From contig JADCRB010000040.1 of assembly GCA_021464245.1 (NCBI GenBank), positions 10,061,534 through 10,125,533 on the forward strand: a DNA stretch of 64,000 bases. Direction: 5' to 3'. The notes below the pieces were generated by a model. The model did not search any database. It was not told where the DNA came from and saw only the letters and a program-made list of their open reading frames with translations. Position numbers and translations under genes: made by a program. Shown one piece after another: positions 58,453 through 64,000 of this stretch. This stretch comes from Carallia brachiata (lineage: Eukaryota > Streptophyta > Magnoliopsida > Malpighiales > Rhizophoraceae). Numbering within the stretch: position 1 is the first letter of the stretch; every line of letters begins with the position of its first letter.

Positions 58453-59289
58453 CAGGGATGGATCTAAGGTGGAACGAGGGGGGACAATTGCTCCCCTCCC
58501 CCCAAGTTTTTTTTTTATAATATATTTCTTTAGGTTAAAAATTGATGTAAAGGTACAATTTAGCCTAGTTGTAACTTTGCCTACCCAGGTTCGAAACTCC
58601 TCCAATACATATAAGGTTTTGTTTTTTTTTTTTCCCCATTGTTGGAGGATCCTTTTTAGCTTTGTTTTGTGTGGTTTTTTTTTTTCTTTTTGGTCATTGG
58701 ATTCCCAAGTTTGTAATTCAAATGCATCTTTTTCCTTTCTTTGGGTTTCTAAGTTTACAATTTTACTTTCTAAAATTAATTTCATTGATTTTTTCCATTA
58801 ATTTCCAACAATTTTTGAATAAATTTTTCTTATTTTATACTATCTTTCAAGAAATATTTTATTTTTTTAATAAATAAACTTATTAGTAATGGAAATTGAA
58901 AAAAGAAAAAAATTTAGAAACACATTGTATAATTTAAACGTGCATTTATTTTAAATTTACTTTAGTTTTTTTCTTTTGGTCAAATGATTTTACTCTTTAT
59001 TGATTACAAGAGTTATAGTAAAAAAGATATTTTTTTTCTATTATAAATATCATAAAAATTTTATTGTGCAATCAAATAAAAGATAAAGGACTAAATAATT
59101 GAATGATTAGTTGTATAAAAATAAAAATATAATTTTAAGACATTAAAACTCATAAAATATAATTATAATGTTTATTAGTCAAAATAGTTAATATAATTTT
59201 TTTATTTTTTTGTCATATATATTAATTTTATTATTATATTTATACATATAAAATTTACCCCTTGAAAATCTTTTTCAGATCCGTACCTG
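58453..59289. mobile_element. hAT-like nonautonomous element, 837 bp, target duplication GTTGTAGT
   Basis: Flanked by GTTGTAGT at 58445-58452 and 59290-59297. The ends are CAGGGATGGATCT and the complement of CAGGTACGGATCT (11 of 13 identical). CAGGG-type ends and an 8-bp duplication fit hAT. There is no transposase. Inside, TAGCCTAGTTG (58561) and GGTTCGAAACTCC (58588) resemble tRNA-type A and B boxes. Confidence 0.9.
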
Positions 59290-59980
59290 GTTGTAGTGCA
59301 ATATTATTAGTATTTATCGCGTAGCCAATCAACTAATTATTATCTATTGTGTTTTACTATTTTCACAAATTACTTAAACAAAATGCAATAGTTTTGTTGT
59401 AACAATAAATTTATTCTATTGTAATTAGGAAGTCATAACTTTGAGCCACAAAAATATTTTATATATTAGTATTAGATTTACGTGATATGCAAGTTTATCA
59501 CGTTTGTTTAGAGGGATATCTTTTTATATTTTATTAATTAATACCGAAAAAAAAGAGATTTAAATTTTGTATATTAAATTTCTTTTTTCAAAAAAGAAAG
59601 AAATTTTGAAGATTTTTTTTTAATTTCTTAAAAGCCGAAAGGAGGAGTTTTATTAATTTTTTTTCAAAAAATTTTCTCATTTTTTCTTTTTTTTTTTTTT
59701 CTGGCTCAAGGAAGGGATAAGCCCAATTTAAATGGCTATAAAGTGAGGTATGGAGATGTAGAGGGGTCCATTCAAGCCTGAACATTTAAGCTGCGAAAAT
59801 ACAAGTACAAATTACAAATGAAAATTTAAAATTTATATAAAATCGATTTCTGTGTATATTTTTCGATTAATACCTTTTTTGATTTCGTCAAGGACTATTG
59901 CATGAGTTTGATCTTGAACGAAATAAATGTCACAATTTTATCTTAAACTGAAGGGATAAATTTTATTGAGGGTCGAGACT

Positions 59981-60230
59981 TGATCTTACATGGATGCCGT
60001 AACTTCGATGAGAGTTATAAAGACTCGATCTCATTTAGAATGACTTGATTCCACTAAAAGTCCTAAGGGTTTGATCTCATATGGACTGATTTGATTCCGG
60101 TGAGAGCCACAGGAAGCTTAATCTCAGATTGATTGACTGGATTTCAGTGAGGGCCATAAGGGGTTGATCTCACTCGGATTTGTTTGACTTTGATGATAGT
60201 CGTAGGTGGTTTGATATCACTCGGATATTA
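59981..60230. repeat. Minisatellite, unit 45-47 bp, six degenerate copies
   Basis: The anchor TGATCTCA (with variants) recurs at 59981, 60026, 60072, 60119, 60165 and 60212, each followed by a GA-TTGATT-type block and a GTGAGRGYCATAAGG-type block. Confidence 0.85.
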
Positions 60231-60682
60231 AATATTTTAATATTTTAGATTTTTGCCCTAATAGATCCCATTTAGTGGCGAAAAGAGAGTATACATTTAA
60301 AATATATTTAAAAATGAGTATATTAAATATTTTGGACTTTTACTCAAGAAGACTACACTTAATGATATCCAGAGAATATATGCCCACAATACGAAAATAC
60401 AGGAAAGAAAATTTTTAAAAACTTTTGGAATTGCAAATGTTTTGAGTTTTTTTTTTGGTTTGTCTGGCCTTCTTTAGTTGATCTGCAGCAAAGGTTTTGG
60501 AGCCTATTTATAGGTTCCAAAATCTATTGTGCTAATTTATTTTTCTTGGGCCAGTGCTGACCACATTTTTTTTTTTCTTTTTGTTGTTATTTGACCAACA
60601 CTAGCCAAAGACCAATTTTTTTTTTCTCTTCTTTCTTTGGTCGATACCAGCCAAAACCTAAATTCTTTTTCTTTTTTTTAAT

Positions 60683-61770
60683 TTATTTATAGGAGACCTT
60701 AAAAATGTCTTCCAATACAATCTTCAAAACGCCCACAAGAGGACTAAAAAAGATAGTGAAGGCATCCGGTTGGTCAATGGCAGAATTCGCCAAAAAATCG
60801 GCCACTGTATTTGCTTCGCGATAAGTATGCTGCACATGGAGCTTCCAATCTCTAGCAATCAAATCACGGCACTCCCGCATAAGATTATAATGCGGATGGG
60901 TAGGCAAGGCCTCTTTCTTCAACGGCTCCACAACTAAAAGGGAATCAACCTCAAGTATGGGCCTCCTAAAGCCAGCATCCCAAGCCAACTGTAAGCCTCT
61001 CAACACCCCCCACAACTCAGCCCAAGCGCAGTACAAGCACCAATTCTCTGCATAAAGCCCCCAACACACCACCAGTAGCTGCACTCTGTGGTTTCCTTTA
61101 GAGGCTCCATCCGTATTAAGCTTCAGCCACTCACAAGGAGGTCTTTTCCGCCGAACTAAAGTATCAATTCTAGTAGACACGCTTCTTCTAGGGAGTAGAG
61201 AACCATGCACCAAAGTGTATTCCTTAGATAAACTAATAACAAACACGGCATCATATGGACCTAAGGAAGCTCTCTCAATAACTCTAGCATTACGTCACTT
61301 CTAAAGCCACCAACACGTGACTGCGAAAGTAACATACTATAATCTCACCCCTCGTCGACCATAATTCCCACCAAGATACCTTCAAACCATGTACAGCTAG
61401 AAAGTTGAAAGAAACTGACCTTGTTTGAAGGCTCAACGAGCTGTCCCCAAAGAGCCATAGCCTTTTTGCAATCACAAAGTTGGTGGAACATCGATTCATC
61501 AAAGGCGTGACAGAGAGGGCACATACTTGAGTCCCCAAAACTCCGACCAGACCATTCCACATTTGTAAGGATCTTACCTTGAGAGGATTGCCAAAGGAAG
61601 CAATGAATGCGATCGGGCACATTCAACTTCCAAATAAGCTTGTACAAGGAAGCATTAGATGTGCTGACATCTCCTTGCATAGCTTGATATAGAGACTTGA
61701 CAGCAGATGACCCATCCACAGTGAGATCCCAACCAAGAGTATCAACATTTCCATTCCTGCGGAATAGTCT
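60683..61770 (-). pseudogene. 5'-truncated LINE ORF2 tail: zf-RVT and RNase H
   Basis: Minus-strand 61719-61345 reads LIWKLNVPDRIHCFLWQ and MCPLCHAFDESMFHQLCDC, the zinc-binding region after a plant LINE RT. 61246-60683 reads EWLKLNTDGASKGN, WAELWGVLRGLQLAWDAGF, EVDSLLVVEPLKK and HTYREANTVADFLAN, an RNase H (RVT_3) domain with the aspartate and glutamate positions present, ending in a normal C-terminus. A frameshift splits the two parts and nothing of the endonuclease or RT remains. T-rich tracts left of 60680 may be the tail. 5' truncation is usual for LINE copies. It is not a copy of the same ORF2 stretch at 15530. Confidence 0.9.
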
Positions 61771-62639
61771 ATAAGCTTAATATGAATTAAGTAAATAGTC
61801 ATTAATATGAATAATACAAGCGTATTTAAATAGTCATTAATATGAATTAAGTAAATTCAATAATGGATTGAGTTTGTGTTTCTAATTATAATCATTATTA
61901 TAATTAATATGACCAGATTCTTCTAATATACCTACAATTAAGCAAATGTTGTCAAACAAGCGAAATTAATGATGTAGTTATAGAATAAGAACTTAGCTTT
62001 TTTTCAACTTTGACAATTATAGCTTTATTCTAGTATTGGATTCACGTGATGTACAAGTTTATCATATTTATTTAAAGCACAATTTTGTTTATGTTTTATT
62101 TAAATGGCAAAAACATAAGAGACTTCAATTTCTTTTTTTTTTAATTTATTTAAGAGTAGTTTTCCGATAAATAATAATTTGTATAATAGTAAGTTATTAG
62201 CATTAACTTTTGGACATGTCCTTTTTATCATTTTTTTAATCAATAAAATGAATAAAAAAGCACAAATGATGGAAAAATGAATTATAAAGGATGGGTACAA
62301 TTGTAATTTTGAAGTGAGAATTGAAAACTTTTACAGCTTTCCTTCGAGTTCTCACCATTTTGGTGAGAATGAAAAGGGATGGGGCCATGACAAGTTTTCT
62401 AACTATTCTCTTCACTTTTTCATTCCCATGCCAAAACCAAACAGTGGAAAAATATATTTTCTTACTTTTTTTTCTTTTCCCACCATTTTTTGTCATACCT
62501 TTCTCACAAGTTAAACACATCATAAATGTTGATATCTAGTTTTTCTTTGTTTTTTTTTTTTTGACATAGTAGAAGATCATAGATTTTTTGTTTCTTGTAC
62601 AATATTATATAATACATTAATGATAAACAAGCCCATGCT
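61771..62639. other. AT-rich intergenic DNA
   Basis: TTAATATGAATTAAGTAAAT is repeated near 61775 and 61838. Overlapping ORFs on both strands at 62236-62539 are noncoding in appearance. Confidence 0.5.
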
Positions 62640-63742
62640 TTCCATACCATGATACTTATAATCTAAGCAAACCACTCTAAATGCAGCTAGCTGTTTACCT
62701 CCTCCCGCTAATACTGATTTTGTAATGTACCAACCAATACAATTCATTTAACCGATTACGTCAAATTTTATAATTGCTTGCTTGAACTAAAGCAACAAAC
62801 TACTAGTTACAAGTTTACCCAATCAATTTTTTTCAAAATCGTTTTCGACAAATTAATAAAATTATTAGCACTTTCTACCTTTTTTTCTTTTACGTTACCA
62901 ATTCAGTATCTTTTGTTTTAAAGAAAAATAAGCCAGTCTCTAATCGTTCCCTGTTGCTCATATTTGCTCTCTTATGAAGGCAATCTTATTCTTTAAAAGA
63001 AAAAACTGAATTGCCTTAGTCTTCAATGAATATGTAAGTGCAAATTTTGGATTCTAAGTTGATTCAATGTTGCAAATTCATCTCTTTTTCTTTAATTATA
63101 AGACAATAATAATAAGATTTATTTTGCAATTAACTAAAGTTTGACATAGCATCATCTGACCATTTTACTACTTTGAAAAAACATATTTGTACTTAAAAGC
63201 AGACTTCTTTGAATTGGTTCTTAAACTATATGATTATTTTAGGTTCATCAATCTCAATCGAATTAACAATTAAAGTTTTATTGTTGTTCTTATTAATAAA
63301 GTTTAATAAGAATCATGGGAGGAGTACATAATTCAGCTAAATTAGATGCTTAGTTTTAATCAGAGGAGTAATGTAAGTCTTATATGGCAAATGCATTTGG
63401 TTCAATGTATCTAGCATTTGGGGAAAGAATTATAGGTCACATTGTAACTCTCAAAACTTAAATGATGTATATTATACATTCTAAGTCGAAAGTGGATCGA
63501 AAAAGAAGAAAGAGAAACAACCATAATTAATCGCATTAAAGCTAATTAAGGCAATCTCAACTACTAAAATATTGAGAAAGCGTTATAAAAATTTGAATGT
63601 AACTAAAATATTAAGGAAGCGTTATAAAATCTCAATGTAACATTCCTCATTTCCTTCCTACAAAAACATCACTCAATTAACATTCAAATTCATTCTAAAA
63701 TAACAACAAAAAAATACAAGATATATTTTGGAATCAACTAAC
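62640..63742 (+). promoter_or_regulatory. Upstream region of prolamin-like gene 2, duplicate of 28705-29758
   Basis: Collinear with the upstream region of copy 1. Two differences stand out: the proximal TATAAAA of copy 1 reads TACAAAA here (near 63660), and a 39-bp unit carrying GCGTTATAAAA is tandemly repeated (63563-63601 and 63602-63640). Confidence 0.75.
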
Positions 63743-64000
63743 ATGACAGACGTAAACCATTATATCACTTTGACTATGTTCTTACTTAGTGGAATATTAT
63801 TAGTGACACCCAAAACTGCTATTGCAATTTCCTTTCCAGTACCCACTCCTTTGCAAGAACCAAGACCAGGATATTTCAAATTCTTAGAAGAATGTAGTCA
63901 AAAGACTAGTAAGGATTGTGCAAAACAGTTCTTCTCAACAACATTTCTAAGTGGAACTACGTCTGAACTATGTTGCGTAGAGCTTCTGACGGAGGGCCAA
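63743..64000 (+). CDS. Secreted prolamin-like protein, copy 2 (partial, runs off the window)
   Basis: ATG 63743 opens 86 codons to the last base. Signal peptide MTDVNHYITLTMFLLSGILL, then FPVPTPLQEPRPGYFKFLEE, CSQKTSKDCAKQFFSTTF and ELCCVELLTEGQ, the same layout as copy 1 at 29759. The later cysteines and the C-terminal tail lie beyond the window. No stop or frameshift in the visible part, and the differences from copy 1 keep the cysteines. Secretion is likely; function is unknown. Confidence 0.88.
   Translation, partial: MTDVNHYITLTMFLLSGILLVTPKTAIAISFPVPTPLQEPRPGYFKFLEECSQKTSKDCAKQFFSTTFLSGTTSELCCVELLTEGQ

Noticed and set aside
58408..58877. Overlapping ORFs in the hAT-like element
   Set aside because: Low-complexity phenylalanine/lysine frames from T and A runs.
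1..64000. CRISPR arrays, operons, tRNA or rRNA genes
   Set aside because: No regular short spacer arrays, no bacterial-type gene packing and no complete tRNA or rRNA seen; the only tRNA-like boxes lie inside a transposon.

Overview
The window reads as nuclear DNA of a eudicot plant. It is AT-rich, has few and widely spaced genes, contains spliced genes of plant families, and is packed with plant-type Ty1/copia, Ty3/gypsy, L1-type LINE, TRIM and hAT-like elements. I cannot name the species. All calls come from reading the sequence; no search or alignment program was run.

Genes. Two genes look fully sound. One is a single-exon ARIADNE-type RBR E3 ubiquitin ligase (7150-9057, +). The other is a five-exon TRAPPC2/sedlin (Trs20) gene (51859-56349, +), whose third intron has AT-AC ends and looks U12-type. 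Two secreted prolamin-like (ECA1/DUF1278-type) genes, at 29759-30232 and 63743 to the window end, are paralogues that share about 1 kb of upstream sequence. A small nsLTP-like secreted gene (46013-46557, +) is open. Its mirror-image partner (48148-47164, -) is a pseudogene with three exons and three stops. A decayed HPPK/DHPS folate-biosynthesis gene lies at 34216-32555 (-).

Layout. 0-3.4 kb: decayed gypsy pol, a ~235 bp tandem repeat, and an LTR-like repeat split by a 1.3 kb solo LTR. 7-9 kb: ARIADNE gene. 9-15.5 kb: repeats, including a copia-type solo LTR with perfect target duplication, a complete TRIM and a copia remnant. 15.5-27.4 kb: one L1-type LINE (-) cut in two by a Ty3/gypsy element (19850-26013, +). 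27.4-28.2 kb: copia gag remnant. 28.7-30.3 kb: first prolamin-like gene. 31.7-34.2 kb: copia 3' end beside the HPPK/DHPS pseudogene. 34.2-43.0 kb: several terminal-inverted-repeat elements. 43.8-51.5 kb: a large imperfect palindrome carrying the two nsLTP copies. 51.8-56.4 kb: TRAPPC2. 58.5-59.3 kb: hAT-like element. 60.0-60.2 kb: a ~46 bp minisatellite. 60.7-61.8 kb: 5'-truncated LINE. 62.6-64 kb: second prolamin-like gene, cut by the window edge.

The genes do not form a common pathway. The main interest is structural: nested and mirrored duplication, and how it has shaped the small secreted-protein genes. I found no evidence of a wholly new biological system. The best candidates for follow-up are the palindrome with its reciprocally decayed LTP pair, the minor-spliceosome intron in TRAPPC2, the duplicated unknown coding fragment in TRAPPC2 intron 1, and the paired prolamin-like genes with diverging promoters.
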